A stretch of 64,000 bases of DNA, taken from assembly GCF_003719335.1 (NCBI RefSeq), contig NZ_RIAS01000006.1, forward strand, positions 186,001 to 250,000, given 5' to 3'. The position numbers were made by a program, and so were the translations under genes. Shown here one piece after another: positions 36,275-45,906 of the stretch; within the stretch, counting starts at the first letter, position 1; every line of letters starts with the position of its first letter. This stretch comes from Paenibacillus amylolyticus (GTDB taxonomy: Bacteria; Bacillota; Bacilli; Paenibacillales; Paenibacillaceae). The notes beneath the pieces are model-generated. The model was not told the DNA's origin, made no database searches, and saw only the letters and a list, made by a program, of their open reading frames with translations.

Positions 36275-37747
36275 TTACTTGTTTTCTGCTCTCCAGGCAT
36301 CCAGCTGGCTTTGGGCTTCAGCCATCACTTTCTCCAGTCCGGCTTGATTGAACTTCTCAATCACTTGATCTAGATTGGTTGCCGGGTCGATGGTACCTGT
36401 CATTAATGCTGCCCAATACTGCTCCTTCACGTTCTGTACTGCCGTCAACTCGGCAGATACCTTGCTTGCATCAAAGTTAAAGCTGAGGATTGGCGAATCC
36501 GCGCCTTCTGCATTGAACTTTTTGAATTCATCCCATTTGTCATCCGGATCATTGCTGTTCAGATAGAGCAGCATGTTATTACCGAGAGAGTAGGAAGGCA
36601 TATCATAGTTTTTGGATTCAGGCAGGTTTTCCATATGAGTATCTTCCACTTTTTTGTAGTGTGTGCCCTCAATGCCCGAGTCCACCATATTGCGCAGCAC
36701 CGGGTCTGTATTCAGCAGGTTCAGGAATTCCATCGCTTTCTCCGGGTATTCCGAGTTGGCCGAGATTGCCATGATGGAGCCCTGTACCGATGTGTTGGTA
36801 ATAATGGCGTCACTTGCCGGTGTGGATACGACAGGATAACCGTAACTTGCCGACCATAGATTGTCTGCGAGCGGCTGGGTCTGTGCACGATCCAGGAACC
36901 AGTTGCCCGACGTTGTCAGATCATTGGTAGAGCCTGTTGTTGCCGCTTCAGCCGACACATAACCCGCTTTATAATATTTGTGCATCGTTGTTAGCGCTTC
37001 CTTCATTTCTGGTGTTTCCAGAATGTTCACGATCTTGTAATCGGTAGTGTCCAGCTTTACGGCCATCGGCAGGTTCTGGATTACATAGTCGTATGGCACG
37101 TACGGCACGTAGTTTTTATCCATGGCAAAAGGAGTAACACTTGGCTCATTTTCCTGGATTGTTTTAAGCAAAGGTTCCAGGCTATCTAACGTACGGATCC
37201 CGGAAGTATCCAGTTTATATTGATCTAGCAGCGTTTTGTTGAAACGCCAGACTTCCTGCTGCGGCAGCTCCTTGTTGGCCGGAATACCATAATTGTGACC
37301 ATCTACCTTGGAACCATTCAGGAAAGCCGGATCAATGGTTTTAGTCAGGTCCTGACCGTATTTGGCAAGCAGATCATCCAGTTCGAGGAATGCGCCCTTT
37401 CTGGCATTTTGCACGTAGTCAAAACCACCGGCAGAAGTAAAGATAATGTCCATCGGTTCACCGGATGCTACGTTCACTTGCATTTTCTGAGTATAGTCAC
37501 CCCAGTCCACCATTTTCATCGTCACGGTAGCATTAATTTTCTCTTTAGTATATTTGCTGACTTCCTCCATAACCTTGTTAACATCCTTCTGCGGTGTGCC
37601 GATGGTGTACCAGATCAACTGCACGGGGTTATCGCCTGCTCCGCCAGAATCAGAAGCCTCTTTACTGCTGCCGCAAGCGCTAAGAACAAGTGTAACAGCC
37701 ATTAACAACGAAAGAACGAGCGATAAATGTTTCCTGACTTTACTCAT
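36275..37747 (-). CDS. Extracellular solute-binding lipoprotein (LplA-like)
   Basis: 490 residues. Lipoprotein signal with lipobox LSAC (Cys25), followed by a Ser/Gly linker and a large binding domain (NPVQLIWYTIGTPQKDVNKVMEEVSKYTKEKINATVTMKMVDWGDY) typical of cluster-type LplA/YtcQ binders for oligosaccharides. The ATG at 37747 fits GGGAGG (9 nt) better than 37753 (3 nt). First gene of the operon; a possible CcpA site lies upstream. Ligand unknown; the GH53 gene elsewhere in the window makes galacto-oligosaccharides one possibility. Confidence 0.9.
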   Translation of the reverse strand: MSKVRKHLSLVLSLLMAVTLVLSACGSSKEASDSGGAGDNPVQLIWYTIGTPQKDVNKVMEEVSKYTKEKINATVTMKMVDWGDYTQKMQVNVASGEPMDIIFTSAGGFDYVQNARKGAFLELDDLLAKYGQDLTKTIDPAFLNGSKVDGHNYGIPANKELPQQEVWRFNKTLLDQYKLDTSGIRTLDSLEPLLKTIQENEPSVTPFAMDKNYVPYVPYDYVIQNLPMAVKLDTTDYKIVNILETPEMKEALTTMHKYYKAGYVSAEAATTGSTNDLTTSGNWFLDRAQTQPLADNLWSASYGYPVVSTPASDAIITNTSVQGSIMAISANSEYPEKAMEFLNLLNTDPVLRNMVDSGIEGTHYKKVEDTHMENLPESKNYDMPSYSLGNNMLLYLNSNDPDDKWDEFKKFNAEGADSPILSFNFDASKVSAELTAVQNVKEQYWAALMTGTIDPATNLDQVIEKFNQAGLEKVMAEAQSQLDAWRAENK

Positions 37748-37825
37748 TTGCATGATCCTCCCTTTTGGTGTTTCCTTCTGATGTTCCCCTTGGCACCTTC
37801 AACTAACTGCTTTAACCTTATCGAA

Positions 37826-37839
37826 TGAAAGCACTTACA
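37826..37839. promoter_or_regulatory. Candidate CcpA (cre) site before the transporter operon
   Basis: TGAAAGCACTTACA (minus: TGTAAGTGCTTTCA) differs by one base from the cre consensus TGWAANCGNTNWCA. It lies about 80 bp upstream of the binding-protein start. Confidence 0.4.
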
Positions 37840-37937
37840 AAAAGAAGATAAACTTAAGGTTTCGAGGTACAAATTAAAGGGAATTCGGGCAGTTAGCTTG
37901 TTTTTGTCACCAAATAATTAAATTGCTCTGCACTTCA

Positions 37938-39461
37938 TTATCCAAATACTTTAAAGTCAGTCGGCGAGATGCCCACATATTTGCGAAACTGTTTATAAAA
38001 ATAACCGGTATCCCAATACCCTACGTTCCGGGCGATCTCCTGCACCTTCAGATTGGAGCTGCGCAGCTGCTCCTTGGCACGTTCGATTCGATACTTGTTG
38101 ATGTACTCAGCAAAGGTCTCCCCTGTCTCTTTATGGAAAAGCTGACCCAAATAAACTGGATGCAGATGGTACTGTGCACCAAGCAGCTTCAAGGAAAGCT
38201 CTTCGGCATAATGCTTGTCGATATGCTGAAGCACCTGATTCACAACGGGATTCCGCATATCCTGGAGCAGGGACTCAATCGTCCGGGTGGCCAACAACTG
38301 CAATGTATGTACCAGTTCATCAAAGGTTGTACTATCCAGTACCTGACGAAGTCCTTGCCGATAGATTACCGTTTCCTCCGCATGTTTGATGCCCTCCAGC
38401 TCCATCTTGAAACGAATTACTACTTCCAGTGCCGTATTTTGTAACTGCTCAGGTGTGAGTTCATGGCGATGCAATTCAAAATCGGTGCGAATCCGCTCCG
38501 CCAACTGCTCTGCGCTGCGGGACAAAATCAGCTTCGCGTACGCTCTCCAATCTATAAAGAAGGAAAACGCCGCATGGCCTTGTTGATCCAGCATGGCATG
38601 GTCGATAACTCTCCGTTCAGGGTAAATCATCACATACTGGAGTGCCTTCTTTGCCTCTTCATAACTCACTGGAGCCTGATACAGACCTTTCAGCAAACGG
38701 CCAGCACCGATATGCAGATCGGGATACATCACCGCCAGCCGGTCTGCCAGCTTATGCAAACCAAGCATCAGCCTGTTTTTTTCATCCGGTTCGTCTTCTA
38801 TGTTGGCTACAAGCACGATATCTCCGTTCATATCCTGAAAAATGTTCAGGCGGGCATATTCTCCCGCCAACTGTTCGACTTGTGCAAACAACATCTCTGC
38901 CTTGTGCGCCTGAGCTATGTCACGCAGCACGGCGACAACAACACAAGGTGCATCCAGTGAGAGATTCATGAACCGGGCACGTTCCTCAAACTCTGCTGCG
39001 GCAATTTGCCCGGTAAGCCAGCGATGCATAATATTATCCTTCAACATCTGGATGCCGTATTTCTCCTCCAGATGTGGTGTGACAAGCTGGTCCAGCTTAG
39101 CTGCTGTGTTCCGAAGCGTGGACTGAAGTTCATCCACATTAATTGGTTTGAGCAGATAATTTTCGATGCCAAGCTTCATGCCTTCTTTTAAATACTCGAA
39201 TTCATTAAATCCGCTCAGAATAATCACCTTCAACTCGGGCTGTAATTGTCTGGCTTCCTGGATCAGGTCGAGTCCGTTCATCAAGGGCATCGAAATGTCC
39301 GTTATCAGGATATCCACCGGCTGATCGGGAAGAGCTTGCAGAGCTGCCTGCCCATTGCCTGCATGATTTACAATTTCCATCCCGAACGAAGACCAGTCCA
39401 CAATATCGTATAAACCTTCAATGATGAACGGCTCATCGTCCACAATAAACACCTTGTACAT
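37938..39461 (-). CDS. Response regulator, YesN-type (receiver + AraC HTH)
   Basis: 507 residues. Receiver domain: VFIVDDEPFIIEGL, phospho-acceptor Asp in DILITDISMPLMNG, Lys in YLLKPIN. Middle region about 150-400 without clear family. C-terminal AraC HTH pair (LSLKLLGAQYHLHPVYLGQLFHKETG; LKVQEIARNVGYWDTGYFYKQFRKYVGISPTDFK). Start at ATG 39461 after AAAGG; it overlaps nothing and begins 2 bp before the kinase stop on this strand, so the two are translationally linked. Probably activates the adjacent transporter operon. Confidence 0.92.
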   Translation of the reverse strand: MYKVFIVDDEPFIIEGLYDIVDWSSFGMEIVNHAGNGQAALQALPDQPVDILITDISMPLMNGLDLIQEARQLQPELKVIILSGFNEFEYLKEGMKLGIENYLLKPINVDELQSTLRNTAAKLDQLVTPHLEEKYGIQMLKDNIMHRWLTGQIAAAEFEERARFMNLSLDAPCVVVAVLRDIAQAHKAEMLFAQVEQLAGEYARLNIFQDMNGDIVLVANIEDEPDEKNRLMLGLHKLADRLAVMYPDLHIGAGRLLKGLYQAPVSYEEAKKALQYVMIYPERRVIDHAMLDQQGHAAFSFFIDWRAYAKLILSRSAEQLAERIRTDFELHRHELTPEQLQNTALEVVIRFKMELEGIKHAEETVIYRQGLRQVLDSTTFDELVHTLQLLATRTIESLLQDMRNPVVNQVLQHIDKHYAEELSLKLLGAQYHLHPVYLGQLFHKETGETFAEYINKYRIERAKEQLRSSNLKVQEIARNVGYWDTGYFYKQFRKYVGISPTDFKVFG

Positions 39462-39462
39462 G

Positions 39463-41295
39463 TCATACACCTTTCCCTTCCGAATGGGTTGGATATCTCA
39501 CTCTGATCATGGTGCCTTCTTCCAGCGTGCTCACAATCGTAATTCCGAACTGCGGACCGTACAGATACCTTAATCGGCTGTGCACACTTCGCAGTCCAAA
39601 CATCTGACCGGATTCCTCGGGACGTTCCAGTTCCTCCTGAATTTCTGTAAGCCTGGACGGATCAATGCCCTTGCCATTGTCCCGTACCTCAATCTGCAGG
39701 GCACCACCCGCTTCCACCACCGTAATCGACAATCGATTGTCACTACGCTCCGTTCGTATACCATGTACCACATAATTTTCAATGATGGGCTGCAGTGAAA
39801 GCTTCACCACCGGATGCCCGTAATAGATGCTATCGATCTGAATCGTATATATAAAAATATCCTTGTACCGGATACGGAACAGCTCCAGATACAAACGGCA
39901 GGCTTCCATCTCATCCTTCAACGTATAATTAGGTTTTTGCTGCACAAGGCTTTTGAACAGGACAGACAAACTGTAGATCATCTCCCCTACATCTCTCGCC
40001 CCCTGGGAAATAGCCCTCATGCGGATTACTTCAAGTGTATTGTAAAGGAAGTGCGGGTTAATTCGCGCCTGAAGCGCTACCAGTTCAGTCTCCTTTTGTC
40101 TGATCTCGGCCTTGTATACCCGTTCAATATACAGATTCAATTCATCCAGCATCTCGTTAAAGCTGTGCGATATTTGTCCCAGTTCATCCTCTCTCGCATC
40201 ATCAATGCGAGCAGACAGATTGCCGTATTTTACTTTTTGGGTGAAACGAATGATTCTGCGGGTACGCTTGGCAAAGTTAATAATGAAAAAAGCCGGAACC
40301 AGCACGGCAAACAACAGGGAAATCAGGCTAATGGAGATAATGGTATTGCGAATACCCGCGTACGATTCTGCCATCTCTTTCACAGGAACGGTACCGATCA
40401 CCACATATCCTTGATCAGCGGATACAAATCGGTTTATATACAGGTTCTGATTCTTTTTCATCGCATCCATGTCTGTCTGGTCAAACAGGGAATCTGCCGC
40501 TTCCACATAGGGATATTTCTTGCCGTAGTATTTTGCGCTGGAGTCGAACAACACCGTGCCTTTGGCGGACAGCACCACGATATCCCCCTTCAGATTGCGT
40601 TCGTAGTTATCCAGAGCATTGCCGATGCCTTTTGAGTCAAAGAAGATGAGGAACTGACCGATATTACGCAACGTCTGAGTATTGTTAATGGGCACACGAA
40701 TAGCATACAATTCAGGGTCCCATAGATTGACGGCCTTGCGAATCCAGTAATTGGGAGCACTGATATTGGGCGTCTCCATCGCCATCACATCGGGAATATA
40801 AGATCTGGCCGCATTGGTGTTCAGCTTGCGGAACGGTTTGTACTGATTAAAGGTCAACAAATCCTGTTTCTCGGCACTGTATAACATGAGCTGGTGAATG
40901 TCTGAATTACGGTTGATGATGTTCTGAAAATGGTTAAGCACCTCGGCCGAATAGTCATCCCGATTGGCGTAATAGCCGTTGGTCATATGCTGAACATACT
41001 CGGCGTACGAATGGTTCATCAGATAGGTGACGTTGGCGGATAACGCCTCATTCTGGTGCATATCCCTCACCATGTTTTGGACCGATTCATACTGCTGATG
41101 CATGTAACGATCGACATGCTCCATTGCCGCTTTCTGAATCGCCAGCTCCCGGCGTATGGTGGAGTCCGATACGGACAGAAAAATAATATATGACAATGTA
41201 ATAATCGTAACGATCGAGATCATCGAAAAGATGAGCAGCATTTTCATGAACATATTGTTCTTGAAGAAATTTTTGTAAACGTTAACAATTTGCAA
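39463..41295 (-). CDS. Sensor histidine kinase, YesM-type
   Basis: 610 residues from a TTG start at 41295, set by AGAGGGGG. TM1 at about 15-37, an extracytoplasmic sensor of about 250 residues, TM2 (IISISLISLLFAVLVPAFFIIN), HAMP (RIIRFTQKVKYGNLSARI..DELGQISHSFNEML), His kinase motif NPHFLYNTLEVIRM (phospho-His), and the ATPase N and G boxes (QPIIENYVVHG, DNGKGID). Partner of the response regulator that follows; senses a sugar or binding protein outside the cell. Confidence 0.92.
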   Translation of the reverse strand: MQIVNVYKNFFKNNMFMKMLLIFSMISIVTIITLSYIIFLSVSDSTIRRELAIQKAAMEHVDRYMHQQYESVQNMVRDMHQNEALSANVTYLMNHSYAEYVQHMTNGYYANRDDYSAEVLNHFQNIINRNSDIHQLMLYSAEKQDLLTFNQYKPFRKLNTNAARSYIPDVMAMETPNISAPNYWIRKAVNLWDPELYAIRVPINNTQTLRNIGQFLIFFDSKGIGNALDNYERNLKGDIVVLSAKGTVLFDSSAKYYGKKYPYVEAADSLFDQTDMDAMKKNQNLYINRFVSADQGYVVIGTVPVKEMAESYAGIRNTIISISLISLLFAVLVPAFFIINFAKRTRRIIRFTQKVKYGNLSARIDDAREDELGQISHSFNEMLDELNLYIERVYKAEIRQKETELVALQARINPHFLYNTLEVIRMRAISQGARDVGEMIYSLSVLFKSLVQQKPNYTLKDEMEACRLYLELFRIRYKDIFIYTIQIDSIYYGHPVVKLSLQPIIENYVVHGIRTERSDNRLSITVVEAGGALQIEVRDNGKGIDPSRLTEIQEELERPEESGQMFGLRSVHSRLRYLYGPQFGITIVSTLEEGTMIRVRYPTHSEGKGV

Positions 41296-41441
41296 TCTGG
41301 TACCCCCTCTGATGCTTTTTTTCTGTCTTGAATTATAGCACCCGTCCTCTGACATGAACTTGTCCCTCGCAACTATTCTTTAATTTATACCTCGGATTCT
41401 TTAATTCCGCCCTCTTTATAGCTGACGATAAATGCCAAAAA

Positions 41442-41490
41442 CAAAAGATAGCCCTCTTCACTTCGGTCGAAGTGAGAAGGGCTATTTCTG
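41442..41490 (-). terminator. Terminator of the TPR gene
   Basis: AGATAGCCC..TCACTTC-GGTC-GAAGTGA..GGGCTATTT: a nearly perfect 19-pair stem, with T-rich sequence on the minus strand side. Confidence 0.8.
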
Positions 41491-41498
41491 AAATACAT

Positions 41499-42413
41499 TT
41501 AATCCCTATATTCAGGATATTTATGTCTTGAGCAGCCGAACAAGTAACACCTGGAACTTAAAGAGGTTGTAAACTTAAATGGCGGGACATAACCTTGAGA
41601 TATCTTTTGGATAAGATATTCGTATTCCTTTTTTTCATTTTGCAATCCGATCAGGTACGCCGCTTTATCACTTTCTGTCCAATCCTCATCGCACTCTTCT
41701 GCCTGTGCTTCCTCAATGTCACCTTGTTTTAACCGAATACATTCTTCTGCAATTTCAACCGCACGTTCCATTGCATTCGTTTGAACCAAAGCATAAATAT
41801 ATCTACTTATCCAGTCGGGCGACTTATCATAGGTGTTCCAGGATTTTTCAAACCAATGCACCGCTTCGGAAAAACATGCAAGCTCCAAGTACAGTTCTGC
41901 AACATGTACCTCTCCAACAAAATCATCATTACTTTCCAAGAAGGCATCCAGTTTGTGTTTTGCTTCAATGGTTTGCCCCAGCTGAATTAAACAGTGAACA
42001 TGACTATACATGGCGTAATCCGAAGGCCCAGCACTTTTTAAAAATAAAGTTGAAGCCTCTTCCCACTCACAGAGATGATATTTGGCAACAGCTAAGTTAT
42101 TGTATGCCTCTTGGGAAGGCTCCACAGCAATGGAGTCCGATAATACTACCACGGCTTCTTCCCATCTCTCCGTCAGAACAAGTAATTCACCCAGCAGACT
42201 GTATGGAAAATGCGAGGTTGGTTTCAACGCCACTGCTTCCTGAGCCAAATGTATAGCCGCCTCTACATCATCTTCTTCGTGATAATAAATCCAGGCCAGA
42301 TTCGTCAAGGACTGAACATCCCTTGAATCATTCAATGCTTCCTGAAATAAAGTCAAAGCCGCATCATAATCATTATTTTCAAGGCATTCAATGGCTTTCT
42401 GATTCGTAGTCAA
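41499..42413 (-). CDS. TPR-repeat protein
   Basis: 304 residues from a TTG at 42413 preceded by GAGGAGGGAG at 7-8 nt; the frame extends to 42524 but without ribosome site. Several tetratricopeptide units are visible (NQKAIECLENNDYDAALTLFQEAL; VQSLTNLAWIYYHEEDDVEAAIHLAQEA; SHFPYSLLGELLVLTERWEEAVVVL; AYNNLAVAKYHLCEWEEA; AELYLELACFSEAVHWF). Probably a protein-binding scaffold; no catalytic domain. The C-terminal end is Cys-containing (SRCYLFGCSRHKYPEYRD). It lies between dnaB and the two-component genes. Confidence 0.85.
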   Translation of the reverse strand: MTTNQKAIECLENNDYDAALTLFQEALNDSRDVQSLTNLAWIYYHEEDDVEAAIHLAQEAVALKPTSHFPYSLLGELLVLTERWEEAVVVLSDSIAVEPSQEAYNNLAVAKYHLCEWEEASTLFLKSAGPSDYAMYSHVHCLIQLGQTIEAKHKLDAFLESNDDFVGEVHVAELYLELACFSEAVHWFEKSWNTYDKSPDWISRYIYALVQTNAMERAVEIAEECIRLKQGDIEEAQAEECDEDWTESDKAAYLIGLQNEKKEYEYLIQKISQGYVPPFKFTTSLSSRCYLFGCSRHKYPEYRD

Positions 42414-42479
42414 CGATCTGCTCCCTCCTCTAAATGGTTGGTGCCCCTGGCTTTCTGACTTCCCCGTATATCTATTGAA

Positions 42480-42515
42480 AAAAGCGAGCCACCTCTTCCA
42501 AGGGACCCGCATGTA
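42480..42515 (-). terminator. Possible terminator after dnaB
   Basis: On the minus strand CGGGTCCCTT and AGAGGTGGCTCG can pair with a few G.U and mismatches, followed by CTTTTTTC. If real, it separates dnaB from the downstream TPR gene. Confidence 0.45.
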
Positions 42516-42524
42516 TAAGCACAA

Positions 42525-44060
42525 CTATAACGTTCCTTTTTGCTTGCTCGCCTGCATCTCCTGAGCAAATCGCATCATCTCTTCGAACTCTTCCTCCGAA
42601 ACATGTTCCCCATCATGGCTTATGTCTTGTACAATCGGAATTTCGGGTTTGGCTTTGGTTCCTTTGCCGTATGTACGGGTACGGGTTCCAGCTGCTCCTG
42701 CAGCCTGCTTGCCTTTGACCTTCGCCTGATCACGGATATATTGTACAGCCTTCTCATACGTATTAACCTGCTTCAGCAACATATTGGAGGCAATGGCTTC
42801 GACAAAATTACGATTAATCCGTTGCTCGCCGCCCGATACAAGTAGTGCCATCAGATAATGAATCAATACGTTGATCACTTCACCAGGCAACTTATAGCTC
42901 AGATCAATTTTTTCAAAAATATCAACCAGATTATCCGGAACAGCCCCCGGGAAAAATGTCTGTAACAACCGAGTGTACGGCTCGTTACGAAGCATCATAT
43001 TGTATTGATGGATATCACATTTGGTTGCAAATTGCGGCGGAACCTCGACATAATACTCCATCTGAACAACGTGCTCCACTGGCGGTTCACCAGAGTCATT
43101 ATATGGCTGTGGCTCCTCCATATTCTGGCGAAGTGCAACCACCTTGGCGGCCTGTACCGTCTGCTGTTCCTGACGTTTCTTCGTTTGTCTGAATTGCATG
43201 CTCGCCTTGTGCTGAAGATCATCCAGCAATAGTTGTCCTTGCGGGCTGAATACACCATCCTCGTCGAGCAGTCGGCATACATCCTGCACGCTTAGATTAA
43301 ACTTGTTCACTACAAAATTGACGATCCCCAGCTGTTCATGATCAAAACGAAGTTGTTCCACATAACGCCGGTTTACCGACTCACGCGGGAAACGTAAAAT
43401 AATGTCCGCGTAATTCAGTGTGTTTTCTTCCACGGCATCATTCGTGCCTGTTCGCTGTGCCGATGTGGATACTTCGGATAGTGCCTGCTCCAGCTCGTAA
43501 TCAATAACATGCGTGTTAAGCTCAAATATATCGTAAAAGGGAACTGAAATATTTTCTTTATTGGCTGCAACGTAAGGTGCATCCCCATTTTCAACTGCCG
43601 AAAAACCAGCTCTCAGCGACAACACAGCAAACTTGCCAATTTTGTCCCGAAGCAAAAGTGTCAGATGCTGTGTGCGGAAAAACTCTCCTGGCGAGAGCGG
43701 CGGCTGTAGTTCATACTCATAGATGTAATCATCATTTTCTGGAATATAGACCCTCGACGTCTGGAGCAGACCTACTGCTTCCAGCTTGGATGCCTGTTCC
43801 ACGAGATATTTACGTCCTTTCTCGCTAGGTTCCAGCCCCAATGTCATGAACAGCCTTCGTTGTTGCTCAAGCGGGGAATAACCGACCTGTTCTCCGGGGA
43901 GATGCTGAAATAACAGCCGATACAAGCCAACCGCAAACGCACCTACCATAGGCTGGTAAGCTCCTGTAAGCATGCGGTCGTCCAGGGCGCTTAATCCAAA
44001 CTCCCTGTATACGCAGTAGCGATGATGTTCCGTAAAATGATGCAAATTCTTCATGCGCAT
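42525..44060 (-). CDS. dnaB: Replication initiation and membrane attachment protein DnaB
   Basis: 511 residues. Begins MKNLHHFTEHHRYCVYREFGLSALDDRMLTGAYQPMVG; the DDBH1/DDBH2-type domains of firmicute DnaB/DnaD are present, with YTRLLQTFFPGAVPDNLVDIFEKIDLSYKLPGEVINVLIHYLM in the C-terminal DnaD-like domain. The tail is basic and Gly/Ala-rich. It recruits the helicase loader DnaI at oriC and stalled forks. AAGGAG lies 8 nt before the ATG. In Bacillus dnaI follows immediately; here it does not. Confidence 0.92.
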   Translation of the reverse strand: MRMKNLHHFTEHHRYCVYREFGLSALDDRMLTGAYQPMVGAFAVGLYRLLFQHLPGEQVGYSPLEQQRRLFMTLGLEPSEKGRKYLVEQASKLEAVGLLQTSRVYIPENDDYIYEYELQPPLSPGEFFRTQHLTLLLRDKIGKFAVLSLRAGFSAVENGDAPYVAANKENISVPFYDIFELNTHVIDYELEQALSEVSTSAQRTGTNDAVEENTLNYADIILRFPRESVNRRYVEQLRFDHEQLGIVNFVVNKFNLSVQDVCRLLDEDGVFSPQGQLLLDDLQHKASMQFRQTKKRQEQQTVQAAKVVALRQNMEEPQPYNDSGEPPVEHVVQMEYYVEVPPQFATKCDIHQYNMMLRNEPYTRLLQTFFPGAVPDNLVDIFEKIDLSYKLPGEVINVLIHYLMALLVSGGEQRINRNFVEAIASNMLLKQVNTYEKAVQYIRDQAKVKGKQAAGAAGTRTRTYGKGTKAKPEIPIVQDISHDGEHVSEEEFEEMMRFAQEMQASKQKGTL

Positions 44061-44443
44061 AGCCTGATCTCCTTCTTCCCCAAAGGTTGTTTTTCTATTC
44101 TATCATAAATGTCCGATCCTCAAATGCTCAAAAACAGGTAAAAAACCAACCCGTTCTCTCTCCGTTTCGTCCTAGGTCGACATCGTTCACGTTTTCGCAG
44201 AATTGGGCGAATTTTCAAATAAGCAGAGCCAAAGAGTCGCTAGAATACTATAAAAGCTACAGAGCGAGATTACAAGCGAAAATCGTTTAGATCTATTTAT
44301 CTTAAGCTTATGAAAAAAGCGGACAAACATTCCCCTCACCGTTCATCACAACAAAAAAGCCTTCCCTTTGCACGCGTAAGCGTTTGCGTCAAAGATAAAG
44401 ACTTTTTCAAGTTATTGCGGCATATGCCTTCACTTTCCAGTCA
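44061..44443. other. Intergenic region upstream of dnaB
   Basis: 383 bp. No nrdR gene is present here, though nrdR precedes dnaB in Bacillus. On the minus strand CTTTGACGC (44385-44393 region) pairs with GCGTGCAAAG and is followed by GGCTTTTTTG near 44352, a probable terminator of yuiB. Nothing else was recognised. Confidence 0.45.
44350..44396 (-). terminator. Probable terminator of yuiB
   Basis: Stem CTTTGACGC / GCGTGCAAAG with one bulge, then GGAAGGCTTTTTTG on the minus strand. Confidence 0.5.
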
Positions 44444-44737
44444 TCAGAACATCCGATATCCGCCCAAACGCAGCTTCTGAATCGTCCAGCCGCTAATAAT
44501 CGCACCCGCCAGGCCTGCAACCCCAGTCATGTAATCGACCAGCTGGAATGATCCAAGGTGCGACATGAGCGTAGATGAATGATCCCATAAGGAATATACC
44601 ACCACAGGCAAAATAACGATGACGAACAGATAGGAAGGAAACCAGGTGGTCTTCATAAGCATATTCAAAATGAAACCGATACCAAACATCATGACAAAAA
44701 ATAAAACCATTAATACAAGCACAGGTATAAACTGCAT
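44444..44737 (-). CDS. yuiB: YuiB family small membrane protein
   Basis: 97 residues with three hydrophobic segments (FIPVLVLMVLFFVMMFGIGFILNMLM; FPSYLFVIVILPVVVYSLW; DYMTGVAGLAGAIISGWTI). The N-terminal MMFGIGFILNMLMKTTW is typical of YuiB, which in Bacillus lies next to the NADH dehydrogenase-like yumB. The neighbourhood (ndh, yumC) supports the call. AAGAGGTGA lies 9 nt before the ATG at 44737. Function unknown. Confidence 0.78.
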   Translation of the reverse strand: MQFIPVLVLMVLFFVMMFGIGFILNMLMKTTWFPSYLFVIVILPVVVYSLWDHSSTLMSHLGSFQLVDYMTGVAGLAGAIISGWTIQKLRLGGYRMF

Positions 44738-44865
44738 CGGCTGACGTTCACCTCTTCTTTCACACTTTCGGTTTTCCCTTCTGGATAGTAGTAAGTTTAC
44801 CGCAAAAAATGTGGCGAAGCAACGAACTTTCTGGACAAATCTCCCGATTTTCACGAGAAGATCAT

Positions 44866-44895
44866 TTGCCCTTCTGCTTCATATTGGGATACAAT
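44866..44895 (+). promoter_or_regulatory. Probable promoter of hemQ
   Basis: -35 TTGCCC (44866-44871) and -10 TACAAT (44890-44895), spacing 18. Confidence 0.45.
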
Positions 44896-44964
44896 ATAAC
44901 GATAAAGCACTAAACCATCCCTTACCGGGATTTGGAAATATAATCCGCAGGAGGAACAAAATCC

Positions 44965-45711
44965 ATGAACGAAGCCGCATCAACCCTGGAGGGCTGGTAT
45001 GCCCTGCATGATTTTCGCTCGATGAACTGGACCGCCTGGAAAGCAGCCGACGATGAAGAGCGTGCTGTTGCCCTGGACGAGCTTCAAGAGTTTTGGAATG
45101 ATTGGAAAAACGTTGAGGAGGCTTCCCAAGGCAGTACTGTAGTTTATACAGTTGTAGGCCAGAAGGCCGACTTTGTGATGATGCATCTGCGCGAGACGCT
45201 TGAAGATTTGAAGGCAGTAGAGAACGCTTTCAACAAAACGACGTTTGCCAAGTACACAACTAAAGCTTATTCATATGTCAGTGTAGTTGAACTCAGCAAC
45301 TATCTGGGCAAAGAGGGCGAAGATCCGATGCAAAATCCGGAGATTGTTGCCCGCCTTAAGCCCGTTCTGCCACAGCGCCAATACATTTGTTTCTACCCGA
45401 TGAACAAAAAGCGTGAGTTGAACGACAACTGGTACATGTTGTCCATGGACGAGCGCCGCACCATGATGCGCAGTCACGGCATGATTGGCCGCAGTTATGC
45501 GGGTAAAGTGAAACAGATTATTACCGGCTCTGTCGGATTTGACGATTGGGAATGGGGCGTTACGCTGTTCGCAGATGATGCACTTCAATTCAAAAAACTC
45601 GTGTACGAGATGCGCTTTGATGAAGTAAGTGCACGCTACGGCGAATTTGGCTCCTTCTATGTCGGAAGCTTGCTAAACGAAAGCACTCTAGAAGAGATGC
45701 TAAAATTGTAA
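44965..45711 (+). CDS. hemQ: HemQ, coproheme decarboxylase (chlorite dismutase-like fold)
   Basis: 248 residues. Family motifs: [13 protein letters not shown] at the N-terminus, [17 protein letters not shown] (the catalytic Tyr-Pro-Met-x-Lys region), [39 protein letters not shown] (heme-ligand His region). It performs the last step of the coproporphyrin-dependent heme pathway, making heme b from coproheme III. AGGAGG precedes the ATG. Heme supply fits the neighbouring respiratory genes. Confidence 0.93.
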   Translation: MNEAASTLEGWYALHDFRSMNWTAWKAADDEERAVALDELQEFWNDWKNVEEASQGSTVVYTVVGQKADFVMMHLRETLEDLKAVENAFNKTTFAKYTTKAYSYVSVVELSNYLGKEGEDPMQNPEIVARLKPVLPQRQYICFYPMNKKRELNDNWYMLSMDERRTMMRSHGMIGRSYAGKVKQIITGSVGFDDWEWGVTLFADDALQFKKLVYEMRFDEVSARYGEFGSFYVGSLLNESTLEEMLKL

Positions 45712-45727
45712 TTTGTTTCATACATGC

Positions 45728-45778
45728 AAGAATCGTCCAGCCTTCTATTGAGGAAGGCTGGACGATTCTTTTTATTTC
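45728..45778 (+). terminator. Terminator of hemQ
   Basis: Perfect 18-bp stem (45728-45745 with 45753-45770), seven-base loop, then TTTATTT. Confidence 0.9.
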
Positions 45779-45783
45779 AATAC

Positions 45784-45826
45784 AGAAAAAAATCACCGCC
45801 GGATGTATTGCTCCGCGGTGATTTTG
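45784..45826 (-). terminator. Terminator on the minus strand, after the 84-aa gene
   Basis: AAAATCACCG..CCGGA (45789-45803) pairs with TCCG-CGGTGATTTT (45812-45825) with one bulge; a T7 tract follows on the minus strand. Confidence 0.75.
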
Positions 45827-45906
45827 TTCATACATATTACCTACTTCAAGCTTGATTAGGATCTATATAAGTTGAATTGTTTAATGTTTACACAAAAAAC
45901 GGAGAG

